Of a stretch of 6,388 bases of DNA, positions 6,111-6,388 are shown in pieces (positions within the stretch are counted from its first letter, which is position 1; each line of letters begins with the position of its first letter). Both the position numbers and the translations under genes were made by a program. The notes under the pieces are model-generated. The model saw only the letters and a program-made list of their open reading frames with translations, was not told where the DNA came from and did no database searches. The stretch spans positions 1 through 6,388 of the forward strand of contig WJKZ01000044.1 of the NCBI GenBank assembly GCA_014728785.1, written 5' to 3'. This DNA comes from Candidatus Omnitrophota bacterium (lineage in GTDB: Bacteria > Omnitrophota > Gorgyraeia > Duberdicusellales > 4484-171).

Positions 6111-6388
6111 ATGGAAATAATTTCTGCAATCTTACCGGTTATATTCATAGTAGTGATATTCTTTTTTGTGGTCAGAATCGCTACTGTTATTTTAAAGATG
6201 ACCGGCATGGATGAAGAAACTGCCCGCTTTCAATCGATTTCTGCCTTTACCGGTACAGGATTTACCACCAGGGAGGCTGAGACCGTAATTCAGGACCGTA
6301 TCCGGCGAAAAACTATTACAATTTTAATGATTTTGGGTAAAGTGGGTATAGTTTCAGTTATCGGTAGCTTGTTCTTTTCTTTCGGCAA
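6111..6388 (+). CDS. Membrane protein with FTGTGFTT motif, N-terminal 92 residues (3' end outside window)
   Basis: The frame is open from ATG 6111 to the window edge without a stop. AAAGG at 6100-6104 lies six bases before the ATG, which supports this start. Residues 3-29 form a hydrophobic helix (IISAILPVIFIVVIFFFVV). A soluble stretch follows with GMDEETARFQSISAFTGTGFTTREAE (32-57; quoted in part: SAFTGTGFTTREAE), then a basic turn DRIRRK (62-67) and a second helix ILMILGKVGIVSVIGSLFFSF (71-91). The FTGTGFTT segment recalls the pore-loop filter of TrkH/KtrB potassium transporters, but the surrounding layout is not TrkH. From memory it resembles small bacterial membrane proteins that end in a TrkA-C ligand-binding domain; that domain would lie beyond the window, so the match is unproven. 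A role in ion homeostasis beside yggT is inference. Confidence 0.6.
   Translation, partial: MEIISAILPVIFIVVIFFFVVRIATVILKMTGMDEETARFQSISAFTGTGFTTREAETVIQDRIRRKTITILMILGKVGIVSVIGSLFFSFG

Overview
The window is a densely packed, all-plus-strand stretch of bacterial chromosome. It is AT-leaning (I estimate about 40% GC by eye) and every gap between genes is under about 110 bases. I see no RNA genes, mobile elements or CRISPR arrays. A SurA-type periplasmic chaperone points to a diderm (outer-membrane) bacterium. Divergent versions of housekeeping proteins and several starts without a Shine-Dalgarno motif suggest an uncultivated lineage rather than a proteobacterium. Omnitrophota or a neighbouring phylum is my guess, at low confidence, because no marker here settles it.

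Layout. Positions 1-390 hold the 3' end of mfd (transcription-repair coupling factor), which stops right after the translocase module and lacks the usual C-terminal domain. It is followed by a SurA-like chaperone (423-1316), pdxA (1425-2357, vitamin B6 synthesis) and rsmA/ksgA (2388-3146, 16S rRNA dimethylation). The order surA-pdxA-rsmA is the one known from the E. coli lptD-surA-pdxA-rsmA-apaGH operon, here with mfd upstream. The gap between pdxA and rsmA is filled exactly by an imperfect inverted repeat.

A good extended -10 promoter (3173-3201) opens a second unit. It contains a sodium-coupled transporter of the NSS/SNF family (3235-4758), a membrane-anchored class A beta-lactamase-fold serine hydrolase without the deacylating glutamate (4834-5760), a YggT-family membrane protein (5776-6081), and the start of another membrane protein that runs off the window (6111-6388). 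The last three are closely spaced and probably co-transcribed. This half looks envelope-related: Na+-driven uptake, peptidoglycan or beta-lactam chemistry, and small membrane proteins possibly tied to ion or osmotic homeostasis.

I do not see a clear-cut new multi-gene system. The points most worth a second look are the Mfd without its C-terminal domain, the chloride-type ion site in a bacterial NSS transporter, the beta-lactamase-fold protein without Glu166, the SurA with a decayed isomerase domain, and the hairpin that spans the pdxA stop and the rsmA start.
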